DNA of 64,000 nucleotides from an uncultured bacterium (GTDB lineage Bacteria > Bipolaricaulota > Bipolaricaulia > UBA7950 > UBA9294). Of this stretch, positions 1 to 8,879 are shown piece after piece (position 1 is the first letter of the stretch; each line of letters begins with the position of its first letter). Location of the stretch: NCBI GenBank assembly GCA_903857865.1, contig CAIOGO010000022.1, positions 59,176 through 123,175 on the forward strand, in the 5' to 3' direction. Position numbers and translations under genes: made by a program. Under the pieces are notes generated by a model. It saw only the letters and a program-made list of their open reading frames with translations, did not search any database and was not told where the DNA came from.

Positions 1-1
1 G

Positions 2-505
2 GAGATCGAGGCGCAAACCGTCACGCTCATTGCGCCGTCTAAGTCGTTCAACATCGCGGGTCTGCACTCGGCCGTCGCCATCATCCCCAACAAGGAACTG
101 CGCGAGAAGGTCGTGCAAGCGAAGCGGGGCCTCGTCCCGAGCGTCAGCATCTTCGGCTATGTGGGTATGCTCGCCGCGTACCGCGACGGAGAGGAGTGGT
201 TCGCCGATGTCTTCGCCTACGTAGAGAAGAACCGCGACTTCGTGCGCGAGTTCGTTGCACGCGAGATGCCGGGAGTCGCCGTCAGCCCGATCGAGGGAAC
301 GTACCTCGCGTGGCTCGACTGCCGGGAAGCTGGATTGCATGGCGATCCGTACGAGTTCTTCCTCCGCGAGGCGCGCGTCGCGACCAATCCGGGTCCGATC
401 TTCGGTCCGCAGGGAGAGGGCTTCATCCGCCTCAATTTCGCTTGCCCGCGATCTACCCTGAGCGAAGGCCTGTCGCGCATGCGGGACGCGCTGCGACGTC
501 AGTGA
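2..505 (+). CDS. PatB/MalY-like PLP-dependent aminotransferase (C-terminal part)
   Basis: The window opens inside this gene; about 167 C-terminal residues remain. The segment SKSFNIAGL near the start matches the pyridoxal-phosphate lysine motif of the PatB/MalY branch of class I/II aminotransferases, in which the lysine after S forms the Schiff base. Further on, EGTYLAWLDCR and the ending FIRLNFACPRSTLSEGL are typical of the same branch. Members are C-S (cystathionine) beta-lyases or aminotransferases of cytosolic amino-acid metabolism, and the exact substrate cannot be read from this fragment. It ends about 90 bp before the ABC transporter genes. The family call is secure; the specific reaction is not. 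Confidence 0.85.
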   Translation, partial: EIEAQTVTLIAPSKSFNIAGLHSAVAIIPNKELREKVVQAKRGLVPSVSIFGYVGMLAAYRDGEEWFADVFAYVEKNRDFVREFVAREMPGVAVSPIEGTYLAWLDCREAGLHGDPYEFFLREARVATNPGPIFGPQGEGFIRLNFACPRSTLSEGLSRMRDALRRQ

Positions 506-534
506 CCTCTGCGCCGACAAAGGCGCCAACGCTC

Positions 535-554
535 CTCCCGAATGAGATCGGGAG
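535..554 (+). terminator. Inverted repeat between aminotransferase and ABC genes
   Basis: Perfect 7-bp arms CTCCCGA and TCGGGAG are separated by six bases. It lies 30 bp after the aminotransferase stop and just before a TACAAT -10-like hexamer (565-570) of the next gene. There is no T-run, so it may be a weak terminator or an operator. Confidence 0.3.
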
Positions 555-592
555 ACAGACCCGATACAATCCGCCCTTTGGGAGCGAATGAC

Positions 593-1513
593 ATGACGCA
601 ACCTGTTCTCGAAGTGACATCGATTTCGAAGCAGTTCGAGTCCGTGCGCGCCGTGGACGGCGTCAGTTTCGATGTCGGCCGGGGAGAGATCCTCGGCTAC
701 CTCGGTCCGAACGGTGCCGGGAAGACGACGTCGATCCGCATGATCCTCGGGATCTTCCAGCCCGACGAGGGCGAGATCCGCATCCACATCGACGGCCACT
801 CCGGCCGTCTCCTGAAGGAGCGAACGGGCTATCTGCCCGAGGAGCGCGGCCTCTACGCCGACGCGACGGTCCTCGACGCGCTTGCCTACTTCGCCGAGCT
901 CAAAGGGATGCGGCGCGCGGATGCGCGCCAGCGCGTGATCCAGTGGCTCGGACGGCTCGATCTCCTCGACTGGCAGAACAAGAAGGTGGAGAAGCTGTCG
1001 AAGGGGATGCAGCAGAAGGTCCAGTTCATCGCTGCGGTAGCGCACAAGCCGGACCTCCTCGTCCTCGACGAGCCGTTCTCGGGACTCGATCCGGTCCACC
1101 AGGATCTCATGAAAGACGTCATCCGCGAGCTGCGGGATGGAGGCGCCGCGATCATGCTGTCGGCGCACCAGATGAATCAGGTGGAAGAACTGTGCGACCG
1201 CATCTTCCTCATCCACCATGGGCGCCGCGTCCTCTACGGAAGACTCGACGACATCAAGGCGGCGCACGGCGAGCACGTCGTCCGACTGCGTTTCGAAGGC
1301 ACCGCCGAGGGTCTGGCCAACCTGCCGGGAGTCGCGGAGCTCTCGATCCAGGGGGATCGCGCTTCGCTACGGCTCGAGCGAAATGCCTCTCCGGACGTAT
1401 TCGTTCGTTCGCTGCCTGCTGCGCTCACGATCCGCGAGATCGTGGTCACGCGGCCGCCGCTCCACGATATCTTCGTGCGCACGATCGGGAGGGAAGACAA
1501 TGAAGCTGCGTAG
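593..1513 (+). CDS. ABC transporter ATP-binding protein, NatA-like
   Basis: ATPase subunit of an ABC-2 type exporter, 306 aa. Walker A is GPNGAGKTT at about residues 38-46, the ABC signature is LSKGMQQ at about 137, and Walker B with D-loop is LVLDEPFSGLDP at about 157-168, followed by a switch histidine in LSAHQ. The C-terminal 80 residues form the accessory domain common in NatA/YhaQ-type ATPases. I chose the ATG at 593 because GGGAGCG precedes it and MTQPVLEV starts the fold; an upstream in-frame ATG at 542 would add 17 unrelated residues. The gene overlaps its permease by 14 bp, indicating coupled translation. The substrate is unknown; relatives export Na+, drugs or peptides. Confidence 0.9.
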   Translation: MTQPVLEVTSISKQFESVRAVDGVSFDVGRGEILGYLGPNGAGKTTSIRMILGIFQPDEGEIRIHIDGHSGRLLKERTGYLPEERGLYADATVLDALAYFAELKGMRRADARQRVIQWLGRLDLLDWQNKKVEKLSKGMQQKVQFIAAVAHKPDLLVLDEPFSGLDPVHQDLMKDVIRELRDGGAAIMLSAHQMNQVEELCDRIFLIHHGRRVLYGRLDDIKAAHGEHVVRLRFEGTAEGLANLPGVAELSIQGDRASLRLERNASPDVFVRSLPAALTIREIVVTRPPLHDIFVRTIGREDNEAA

Positions 1514-2366
1514 CGTCATCTCCTGGGAGTTCCGCCACACGATCCGCAGCAAGCAGTTTCTCCTGCTGTCTCTCTTGATCCCGGCGATCGCGACGATTGC
1601 CATCGTCGTGGCCAGCTCCGCCGAAGGAGCCTCGCGCGCGATGGCGGAGCCGCCTCCGCCGTTCATCATTGCCTTGATCCTGGCGATGATCCTGTTCATG
1701 GGCGCGTTCCTGAACGGCGTCATGGCGCTCTACGGCGTGGTGAAGGAGAAGCAGAGCCGAGTCGTCGAGCTCGTCCTGTCGAGCATCTCGGCGCGCGAAA
1801 TGATGGCGGGGAAAGTCATCGGTCTCGGCATCGCCGGGCTTCTTCAGGTCGTCGTGTGGGTGATCGCCGCCTACTTCGTCGCGCGGCAGTTCATGCCCAT
1901 CTCGCTCGCTTCGCTGACGCTCGTGCACTGGATCACCTACCCGATCTACTTCGTCCTCGGGTACCTGCTCATTGCCTCGCTCTACGCTGCGGTGGGCGCG
2001 GTGATGAAAGACGTGCAGTCCGGCGGAGCGTCGAGCATGGTGGGACTGATTCCGTACCTGCCGATCATGTTCGTGGCGTACATCGTCGAACACCCCGACG
2101 CCGTCCTCGTCCGCATCGCCGGATTCATCCCGCCGTTCACGCCGTCGGTGATGATGCTGCGCATCGGCGCTGTCCCGCTCGTGTCCGAAGGGATGAGGCA
2201 AGTGCCGGCGTGGGAAATCGGGCTCAGCATCGTTTCGCTCGGCCTGGGCGTGTGGCTGACGATGCGCTTCGCCGCCCGGATCTTCGAGATCGGACTCCTC
2301 ATGTACGGGAAGACGCCGAGCCCCAGAGAACTCTGGAGATGGATGCGCGCGAAGCGCGCCCCGTAG
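1500..2366 (+). CDS. ABC-2 type permease, NatB-like
   Basis: Membrane partner of the preceding ATPase, 288 aa. The ATG at 1500 lies inside the end of the ATPase gene and begins MKLRSVISWEFRHTIRSKQF, the usual cytoplasmic N-terminus of NatB/YhaP permeases. A hydrophobic segment (LLLSLLIPAIATIAIVVASS) is followed by an external loop and five further membrane segments. The conserved KEKQSRVVELVLSSIS stretch is the coupling region that contacts the ATPase. Together the pair should form an exporter of unknown substrate. The gene ends 2 bp before the convergent cyclase gene. Confidence 0.88.
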   Translation: MKLRSVISWEFRHTIRSKQFLLLSLLIPAIATIAIVVASSAEGASRAMAEPPPPFIIALILAMILFMGAFLNGVMALYGVVKEKQSRVVELVLSSISAREMMAGKVIGLGIAGLLQVVVWVIAAYFVARQFMPISLASLTLVHWITYPIYFVLGYLLIASLYAAVGAVMKDVQSGGASSMVGLIPYLPIMFVAYIVEHPDAVLVRIAGFIPPFTPSVMMLRIGAVPLVSEGMRQVPAWEIGLSIVSLGLGVWLTMRFAARIFEIGLLMYGKTPSPRELWRWMRAKRAP

Positions 2367-2367
2367 T

Positions 2368-3294
2368 CTAGGTCAGCTTGGGACCGCGCAAGCTCTCGAG
2401 CTTGGCGAGGAACCGCCGCGCGTCTTCCTCGCGGATCTGACTGCGGTTGAACGCCAGACGCCGGCCGTCCGGGAGCTCGATTCTGAGTTCCCCGTCGGTG
2501 AACGTCGCGTCGATCTCGTCGAGCCGGTGCTCCACGCCGATGCCGATGCCTCCGAAGCGGCGGGCCGCGTCGGCCCACTTCGGGAGATCGCGGGCGAGCC
2601 GCTCCACCATCTTACGTTTGAGGAACGCCGCGGGGCCCTTCTCGTTGGCTCCGGCGTCGAGCTTTGCTCGGACGGCATCGAGCGCCTCCTCGACCGGCTT
2701 TGCGAACTCGAGCACCAGTCGCTGGTCGTTCGTCAGAATGACATCCAGGCTGTCGTCCGGGAGCGAGAGCACGGCGGCTTCGTCACGCCAGACCACTTCG
2801 TACAGGCGGCTGCGTCCGATACCCTTGATCTTCTTCTCCCCGAGGTCGCGGAAGGCGAAGCCCGAGCTCGCGGAGGAGCGGTCGCGTATCTCCGGCGCGA
2901 CGACGATCTGACACGCTTTGGCCAGATCGGCGAGGCGCTTCGCCAAGTTCACCGAATGTCCGAACAGGTCGCCGCCGGTTCGGATCGCCGGACCCCATGT
3001 CAGGCCGAACCCGGCGCACAGCGATTCCTCGGGGTGTCCCTCGTTGTACTCGGACAGCGCCCGCTGAGCATCAATGACGCTCAGCACCGCCGCGGTCGAG
3101 TCGTCGAACGACATCATGATGCCGTCGCCATACGTCTTGAGCAGTCGGCCGCCGTGCTCGTCGAGCTCAGCGCGCACAACGGACGCGAAACGCTCGGCGA
3201 CTCGCAACGCCTCGCGATCGCCGCGCTCGGCCGTATAGGAAGTGAAGCCTCTCAGGTCGCCGAATCCAATCGCCAGGGGCTGTTCGTCCGCCAC
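2368..3294 (-). CDS. Class III adenylate/guanylate cyclase-domain protein
   Basis: 308 aa. The N-terminal 170 residues are a class III nucleotidyl cyclase catalytic domain. The first metal aspartate lies in GFGDLRGFT and the second in TYGDGIM, and the later LFGHSVNLAKRL stretch carries the conserved N. The remainder is a charged alpha/beta region of unknown function, richer in E and K. No signal peptide or membrane segment is visible, so the enzyme should be cytosolic. Whether it makes cAMP or cGMP cannot be decided by eye. It is interesting beside the TGTGA-N6-TCACA site at 9001, which would suit a cAMP-binding CRP-family regulator, though no such regulator is present here. Confidence 0.85.
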   Translation of the reverse strand: MADEQPLAIGFGDLRGFTSYTAERGDREALRVAERFASVVRAELDEHGGRLLKTYGDGIMMSFDDSTAAVLSVIDAQRALSEYNEGHPEESLCAGFGLTWGPAIRTGGDLFGHSVNLAKRLADLAKACQIVVAPEIRDRSSASSGFAFRDLGEKKIKGIGRSRLYEVVWRDEAAVLSLPDDSLDVILTNDQRLVLEFAKPVEEALDAVRAKLDAGANEKGPAAFLKRKMVERLARDLPKWADAARRFGGIGIGVEHRLDEIDATFTDGELRIELPDGRRLAFNRSQIREEDARRFLAKLESLRGPKLT

Positions 3295-3388
3295 ACATCC
3301 TCCTTCGCCGCGCCGTAGATTCTAGCGCCCCTGTCGGGTGGCAGGAAGACGGCTGCCGGCCGCGGATCTGGGGAGCGCGGCCGGCGCA

Positions 3389-3541
3389 GCTAGGGAGAAC
3401 GGCGGCTCTGGCGGAGCCGCTAGGGAGAACAGGTCTTCAGACCTGTTCTCCTTCCCGTTGCCCGTTCTTCTGGGGGGGGCGTGCGACAGCGGCCGCCGCT
3501 CGCGCGGCGGCTTGGGAGAAGGGGCTACAAGCCCCTTCTCC
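3389..3541. repeat. Cluster of three GGAGAA hairpins
   Basis: Three strong hairpins sit between the cyclase start and the end of the large exported-protein gene. The first is GCGGCTC/GAGCCGC (about 3400-3420). The second is a perfect 13-bp stem beginning GGAGAACAGG (3424-3436 with 3439-3451, two-base loop). The third is a perfect 12-bp stem GGAGAAGGGGCT (3515-3526 with 3530-3541, loop ACA). The first two units are each introduced by CTAGGGAGAAC. The third could end transcription of the minus-strand operon, but there is no clear T-run. The same style of element recurs elsewhere in the window. Confidence 0.75.
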
Positions 3542-3566
3542 TTGGATATTCTCGATGGATGGCCCG

Positions 3567-6500
3567 CTATCGGCGGATGAACAGCGTGCCCTTCCCGGAG
3601 AAGCGGCTCGTCCCCGCCGAGGCCGAGATGACATAGATGTAGGCCCCATTGGCGACAAGATCGCCGCGCTCCGATCGGCCGTCCCAGATGGCGGAGAGCG
3701 CATCCACAGCTTCACCCGACCACACGAGGTGACCCTGCAGGTCGTACACGGCCACCGTGAGGAGGTCCGCCAGACCTTGCCCAGCGAAGGCAAAGGCGAT
3801 GTCGCCCTCGGACGGGTTCGGGGTGGCGTAGAACCGATCTACGCGCAACTCGCCGGCGACCACCTTGATGCTCGCCGAACTCGCGTCGGTCGGGTCGGTC
3901 GGATCGACGTAGGACGCGGTGATGGTCTCGCCGGGCGCAGCCTGAAGGTCGAGTCCTACGGTGATGAACGATCCGGGAGCTGCTCCGGCCAGAGGAGCGA
4001 GGTCGTAAGCGACACCGTTGATGGTTACGGCGTCGTTGATCGTCCCCGCGCCGGCGAGCGTCAGGTCGTCGACGCGAACGTAGACGAACTCGCCCTCGAC
4101 GTACGCGGCGACGGGATTCCCGGTCGCGTCGACGAACGTCGTGGTCGACCGCCCGACGGGCTCGGCCCCACCGATGGAGACCTTGATCGAGATCCACGCG
4201 ACGTCCGAGTGGTTCGTCGGATCCTGGTAGGCGGCGAGGATCGTGTCGCCCGGCAGGACACCGAGAGACGGAGCGCACGGGTACTGGCTCACGAGGTCAA
4301 TGCAGGTCACGCTCACAAACTCGCCCGTGTCCGTCCCCGTTTCGAACAGGTCGAACGGCGCCCATCGTCCGTTCCGCGGGTTGAGCACGTAGAGCTTCGC
4401 CCACGTTCCGTTCCCGACGATGTTTGTGTCGCCCAACAGGTCGTTCACCAGGTGGGCGTCAACGTCGAGGTAGCCGCAATCGGGAGCGTGGTTCGCCGCC
4501 AGGTCCATCGGCCCCATCGGGATGTTCTGATGCCCGTCCCAGAATCCGGCCACACGCTCGCGGCGCTGTTGGTCCTCGTTCTGGTCGGGATCGATCACCT
4601 GCACGAACACGCAGTCGCTGTTGACGTACCCCGAGGCGGGGTTTCCTGAGCGGTCGAGGAACCGCATGTTGATCTCGTCCCCGTCGTAGACCTGCGTGTC
4701 GGCGACTTCGAATACGGCAAACGAGACGTCGTTGGCGACGCGCGCCGACGCGATGGCCGGCGGGAACGACGTCGCGGTGTCCTGATCGCCCAGTCCGGCC
4801 AGCGCCTCTTCAGCGTAGACCACGTCGTTGTACCGCGCGTAGATCGAATCCTCGTTGAACGCTTCGAGGTCCCAGTTGTCGAGTTGCAGGGAGTAGCCGC
4901 CATCCTGTCCCGGATCGCCGATTCCGAGCGCGTCCCACACGGGCGAGAGCGACAGTCCGGAGTTGGAGAAGAAGACGGGCGAGTTGCTCGACAGCTCGTC
5001 GAGGATGAGCCACTCGGTGTCGTCGATCTCGTGCGGGTCGCAGACTTGAGCGACAACCTGTTCCGGGCAGCACGCCTCGACGTTGGCGTTCGCGTCCACG
5101 ACCTCGACGTACACCGGGTCGCGGCCGATCCAGAAGACGTCTTGGCTATTGCGCGCGTAGTCCGTGAAGTGAAGGGTGCTGTGGTTTCGCTCCCCGATGT
5201 AGGCCGTCGCGAGCTTGAAGTCGTCTTGATCGTTCGGGTCGATGTAGTAGGCGACAAGCACGTCGCGCACGTTGAGTTCCGTGAATCCCAGATCGTGGAG
5301 AATGCTGTTGATTCGGAACTCGAAGACGCCGGTGTTCGCCCCCGTCTCGGTGGCGTAGAACATGATGCGGGTCACGCCGCCCGTCGTCGCCGTGGCGAAC
5401 GACACCGGCATCTTGTCGGCTTCCGTCGGATAGTGGACGTAGTACGTCCCATCGGCGTTTGGCTGACGGCTTCCGTCATTGCGGAGGTTGACGTCGGCCG
5501 TGGTGAGGCCGCTGTCGTAGATGTTGCACCACAAGAGGGCCTGATCGGCCGGCGTCCCGATCAGGTCGACGACACCCCCCCAGCGGTTGATGGCCCAGAA
5601 GTCACTGGCGCTGGTCGGCTTGGCAGGGGAGATCACTGACCCAGCGGCCCAATTCCACGATCCTGGGTTCACGAGGATGAACACGGGCACCATCTCGGCT
5701 TTGCCCGGATGAAGATTCTCATCCGGGTCGGTGATCGTCACCGTCGCCGCCTCGTTTCCATCGGGATACACCTCGCGTGACCAGGCGATCTCCGCTTCCG
5801 TGTCGAAGATCTTGGCGCGCGCCAGAGCCACGTCGCCAGGGTCGTTCTGATCGACGTAGAGTCCGACGAGCGTGTCCATGTTCTCGAATCGCCCGAGCAT
5901 GTAGTCCTTCAAGCGTGCCAGGGAGCTGCCGTTCGGCAGGTACGCGTCGCCTCCAGGGATGAACGAGGCGCGCGCATCCACGAATTGGAGCACCGCGTTG
6001 TCGAGTTGCAGGGAAACCGTCTGCGTGGGGATCGTCAGCGCGCTCACCCAGACACGGTCATCGCCTTCGTCGCCCGGGTCCACGGCGGTGTCGGCATAGA
6101 GGTAGCCGCCCCACTGGAAGTCGGTCGGCTCGACGGAGCCGGGTCCGCGGCCGTCGACCGGCCCGACGATGTGAGCGTAGTCGCGCCCATCGTGGGAGTA
6201 GTCCACGCGCGTTCCGATCTGGAACGGCCGCGCGCTCACGAAGAGGCCCGTCGATCGATTGGTCTCCTCGAGGTAGTCGGCTCCAAGCCACCCTGCCGAC
6301 GCACCGGGCCAGTGGCCCTTGTGCGGCGAGTAGTCCACATCGCCGAATTCCGCTTCGCCCACGCCGTCTTCATCGATGTCCGCGCCGGACCGGTCGATGT
6401 AGCTCTTCCACACGATGTGCGCACCCGTCTTGGCGTCGATCACCTTGATGTCCGTCCACACCTTGTCGCGCACGTCGCAGTCGATGTCCTCATCCGGATC

Positions 6501-6668
6501 GCGGACGACAATCCAGATGTGCTCTCCCTCCTGAATCCTCGACACCCGGGTCTCCCCGTTTTTGTCGGCGGAGAAGTAGAGCTCCGCTTCCGTTCCTGCG
6601 GCAGTGGCCGCCCAAAGGGACGCGAGGAGAAGCGCGGCCACGGGAATGGCGCATCTTGTTCGTTTCAT
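3567..6668 (-). CDS. Large exported protein with repeated Ig-like domains and FlgD-like C-terminus
   Basis: 1033 aa. It starts MKRTRC with a clear signal peptide (AALLLASLWAATAAG). At least five repeats share a strand of the type V-x-V-x-D-x-D/N-x-N, for example IWIVVRDPDEDI, VYVEVVDANANVE, VFVQVIDPDQNED and VYVRVDDL; these look like tandem beta-sandwich domains with acidic, possibly Ca-binding, loops. The C-terminal 90 residues begin YATPNPSEGD and end in VYDLQGHLVWSG...WDGRSERG, like the FlgD-type Ig or T9SS-style C-terminal domain. It has no IPTL-CTERM tail itself but is the last gene of the exosortase H operon, its ATG overlapping the upstream stop as ATGA. Probably a surface or S-layer-like protein; function not known. 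Confidence 0.75.
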   Translation of the reverse strand: MKRTRCAIPVAALLLASLWAATAAGTEAELYFSADKNGETRVSRIQEGEHIWIVVRDPDEDIDCDVRDKVWTDIKVIDAKTGAHIVWKSYIDRSGADIDEDGVGEAEFGDVDYSPHKGHWPGASAGWLGADYLEETNRSTGLFVSARPFQIGTRVDYSHDGRDYAHIVGPVDGRGPGSVEPTDFQWGGYLYADTAVDPGDEGDDRVWVSALTIPTQTVSLQLDNAVLQFVDARASFIPGGDAYLPNGSSLARLKDYMLGRFENMDTLVGLYVDQNDPGDVALARAKIFDTEAEIAWSREVYPDGNEAATVTITDPDENLHPGKAEMVPVFILVNPGSWNWAAGSVISPAKPTSASDFWAINRWGGVVDLIGTPADQALLWCNIYDSGLTTADVNLRNDGSRQPNADGTYYVHYPTEADKMPVSFATATTGGVTRIMFYATETGANTGVFEFRINSILHDLGFTELNVRDVLVAYYIDPNDQDDFKLATAYIGERNHSTLHFTDYARNSQDVFWIGRDPVYVEVVDANANVEACCPEQVVAQVCDPHEIDDTEWLILDELSSNSPVFFSNSGLSLSPVWDALGIGDPGQDGGYSLQLDNWDLEAFNEDSIYARYNDVVYAEEALAGLGDQDTATSFPPAIASARVANDVSFAVFEVADTQVYDGDEINMRFLDRSGNPASGYVNSDCVFVQVIDPDQNEDQQRRERVAGFWDGHQNIPMGPMDLAANHAPDCGYLDVDAHLVNDLLGDTNIVGNGTWAKLYVLNPRNGRWAPFDLFETGTDTGEFVSVTCIDLVSQYPCAPSLGVLPGDTILAAYQDPTNHSDVAWISIKVSIGGAEPVGRSTTTFVDATGNPVAAYVEGEFVYVRVDDLTLAGAGTINDAVTINGVAYDLAPLAGAAPGSFITVGLDLQAAPGETITASYVDPTDPTDASSASIKVVAGELRVDRFYATPNPSEGDIAFAFAGQGLADLLTVAVYDLQGHLVWSGEAVDALSAIWDGRSERGDLVANGAYIYVISASAGTSRFSGKGTLFIRR

Positions 6669-7294
6669 TCGGTCCTTCCTTCCCTGGGTGTCCAAGCGAT
6701 GGCTCCCTCGGTCCCTGCGGCTCGCTGGGGCCGCAGGACGTTGCCTGGCGCGGAGGCCTGGAGTGCCGCGAACGCGCGTCTCCATGCCCCGATCGTGAAG
6801 GCCAGCCAGATGACGATGGGCGACGCCTCCCACAGCAGGCGAACCGCCAGTTGGGCGATCTCCCGCGTGCCTCCCGCGGTGAGTCCGGCGGCGCTGTACG
6901 ACAGCTCGACGGAGACGACCACGTAGAGGACGTGGAGGGCGAACAGCGCGGCGACACCGCCCGCCGCCAACGCCACGCGGCGCCCCCATCGGAGGTTGGG
7001 CGTCGCGAGGAACAGGGCGAGGAGCGGAACCACAGCGAAAAACGCGTATCGATCAAAGAACATGAACGGCGCGACGCGATCCTGACCGACGCGGCGGTAG
7101 GCCCAGACCGTGTCGCCCTGCGGGCTCACGACCGTCACATCGTCGCGCTCGACCCACCGGAATGCGGGCTGAGCGACGGCCGAGACCGCCGTGCCGTAAC
7201 GAGGGGCGACGAACGTCCAGACGGCGACAAGGACGGCGAGGGCGACGACGAAGACGAGCGCGAAGCGCCCCACGAGTCGGAGGGAAGCTCTCAT
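6665..7294 (-). CDS. Exosortase H-associated membrane protein
   Basis: 209 aa, with four or five predicted membrane segments. The first is LVFVVALAVLVAVWTFVAP near the N-terminus, an extracytoplasmic part of about 60 residues follows, then three or four closely spaced hydrophobic helices. It lies directly downstream of the exosortase H gene, overlapping it as ATGA (start 7294), and upstream of the large exported protein, again overlapping as ATGA. Proteins of this size and layout accompany XrtH in many genomes and are named only by that association. The role is inferred from context; no catalytic motif is visible. Confidence 0.7.
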   Translation of the reverse strand: MRASLRLVGRFALVFVVALAVLVAVWTFVAPRYGTAVSAVAQPAFRWVERDDVTVVSPQGDTVWAYRRVGQDRVAPFMFFDRYAFFAVVPLLALFLATPNLRWGRRVALAAGGVAALFALHVLYVVVSVELSYSAAGLTAGGTREIAQLAVRLLWEASPIVIWLAFTIGAWRRAFAALQASAPGNVLRPQRAAGTEGAIAWTPREGRTE

Positions 7295-7809
7295 GTGGCC
7301 CTCCTTGTCTGGGATCCTGCGCGTCCCGCCCACAGGAGCCACAACGAGACGGCGATCGCGATCACGAGCGATTGCCACACCAACTGGTGCACAAGCTCGA
7401 GCGCCGTTCGCCAGTACCTGCCGACGTAGTACAGCGAGGCGAGACGTACGACGTTGACAAGGAACAAGCCGACGAGGCCGACGCCGGTGCCAACGAGGCG
7501 CGCCCGCCACGATGTCGGGAACGCGACCACGGCGGCGAGGAAGAGGCCGGTGACGAAGAGCCCCGTGCACGCCGTGACAACCGAGATTCCGAACTCGTGT
7601 GACAGGATGTCCGTGCCCTGCGCAACGGTGTGGTTTCCGAGGACGTTGAGCACGGCGCTCGTCACGACCGCAAACGCGCGGCGAACAACGGCGGTCGCTG
7701 CGTCGTTCGACAAGACGAGAACGAGCGCTCCGAGCACGGCGCCGGCGCCGAGCGCCGAGGCGGCGGCGCGACGCCATGCGGGAACGTGTCGGTCCTCGCG
7801 CCGGCTCAC
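7291..7809 (-). CDS. xrtH: Exosortase H (IPTLxxWG-CTERM transpeptidase)
   Basis: 172 aa, multi-pass membrane protein. The exosortase catalytic triad is visible in order: Cys81 in VVTACTG, Arg122 in NVVRLASLYYVG and His141 in ELVHQLVWQ, each at the end of a hydrophobic helix. Exosortases cut C-terminal sorting signals at the membrane and are thought to transfer the protein to a surface acceptor. The small size and the IPTL-type substrate encoded immediately upstream identify the H subclass. I chose the GTG at 7809 because GTGA overlaps the stop of the substrate gene and gives a family-sized protein; a longer upstream reading would lie inside the substrate gene. Confidence 0.85.
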   Translation of the reverse strand: MSRREDRHVPAWRRAAASALGAGAVLGALVLVLSNDAATAVVRRAFAVVTSAVLNVLGNHTVAQGTDILSHEFGISVVTACTGLFVTGLFLAAVVAFPTSWRARLVGTGVGLVGLFLVNVVRLASLYYVGRYWRTALELVHQLVWQSLVIAIAVSLWLLWAGRAGSQTRRAT

Positions 7810-8879
7810 GCTCGGCCCCTCACAGCGTGCGCCCTTCGGCCCTGGAGGCGCCACGCGAACGCGATGACGAACGCAACGGAGAGCCCGATCATTCCCCACT
7901 CGGTCAGGCTTGGCGCGTCGATCGTGCCCGTGAGGGGAATCGGAAGCTCCGACTCCTGCACCGTGACGCACGTCGGGTCATCGTCCTCCGCTGTCGCCGG
8001 GTCGTCGGTGGGCTCGCTCGCGTCGACGGTTCCGTCGCGGTTGGAGTCCCAGCGGACGAAGCCCTGGTTGCAGAGCGCCGTTCCCGCTTCGACATCGTTC
8101 CCGATGCGCGCCTTGAACGTCAGCCGGACCGTGCCGCCGGCCGGGATCGAGCCGTCCCAGACGATCGAGTCGCCGGTTACGGCCGCAGTGCCGCGGTCCG
8201 CCTGGATGAAGCCCGTCGCCGACAGGCCGACGGGCAGCGTGTCGGTGAACTCGTGCTCCGGCCCGTCGGTCAGGTTGGCGCAGCCCTCGTTCACGATGAC
8301 GACCTCATAGCGAATGGTGTCGCCCGGGTTGGGGGTGCCGCCGTCCACGTCGACGGCCGTCTTGGTTGCCTCGACGTAGGGTGCGTTGGGGCGGACGAGG
8401 ACCTCGAACTCCTCTAGGTTGTTGTCCTCGTTCAGTTCCGCGACGGTCCCCCCGGAGTCGGCCCGTACGATGATGCGATGAGTTCCGGGAGGGACTCCGT
8501 CGGTGTCCCATGTGAACGTCAGTCTCACGAACTCGCAGCCGAGGAGCTTGTCGACGTGCCGCGTGGCAATCGGATGCGACGGATCGTCCCAGTAGACCGC
8601 GACATCGAACGGGCCTGCGTCGCCACAGCTCAGGTTGTCGATCGTTACGGTGATCGTCACTTTTCCGCCCTCGCAGACGTCGCCCGACGTCTCCTGGACG
8701 GAAGTTGCACCGCCGGAGAGGACTACGCCGGGGGCGGGGAACCAGAGGTCGGGGGACTTCACGCACGGCTCCTCAGCCGACGCACTGCCTGCCGCGAAGA
8801 GCAGGACGGAGAGCGCAAGCAGCGAACCCACCCCAGACATCCTTCCCCAACGTTCGATTCGCTTGTTCAATTGCACCAC
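7806..8879 (-). CDS. IPTL-CTERM surface protein with CARDB and DUF11-like domains
   Basis: About 357 aa. A signal peptide (LLALSVLLFAAGSASA) is followed by a CARDB-like domain (about residues 60-160, with AELNEDNNLEEFEV) and a DUF11-like repeat (about 165-290, NPGDTIRYEVVIVNEG). The C-terminus has the tripartite sorting signal: motif APSLTEWGMI, hydrophobic helix, then RLQGRR. This is a good match to IPTL-CTERM, the recognition sequence of exosortase H, whose gene follows with a GTGA overlap. The start is uncertain: AAGGGAG precedes GTG codons at 8879 and 8876, a TTG at 8870 is better spaced, and ATG at 8840 is also possible. Likely a cell-surface adhesin-type substrate. Confidence 0.85.
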   Translation of the reverse strand: MVQLNKRIERWGRMSGVGSLLALSVLLFAAGSASAEEPCVKSPDLWFPAPGVVLSGGATSVQETSGDVCEGGKVTITVTIDNLSCGDAGPFDVAVYWDDPSHPIATRHVDKLLGCEFVRLTFTWDTDGVPPGTHRIIVRADSGGTVAELNEDNNLEEFEVLVRPNAPYVEATKTAVDVDGGTPNPGDTIRYEVVIVNEGCANLTDGPEHEFTDTLPVGLSATGFIQADRGTAAVTGDSIVWDGSIPAGGTVRLTFKARIGNDVEAGTALCNQGFVRWDSNRDGTVDASEPTDDPATAEDDDPTCVTVQESELPIPLTGTIDAPSLTEWGMIGLSVAFVIAFAWRLQGRRAHAVRGRA

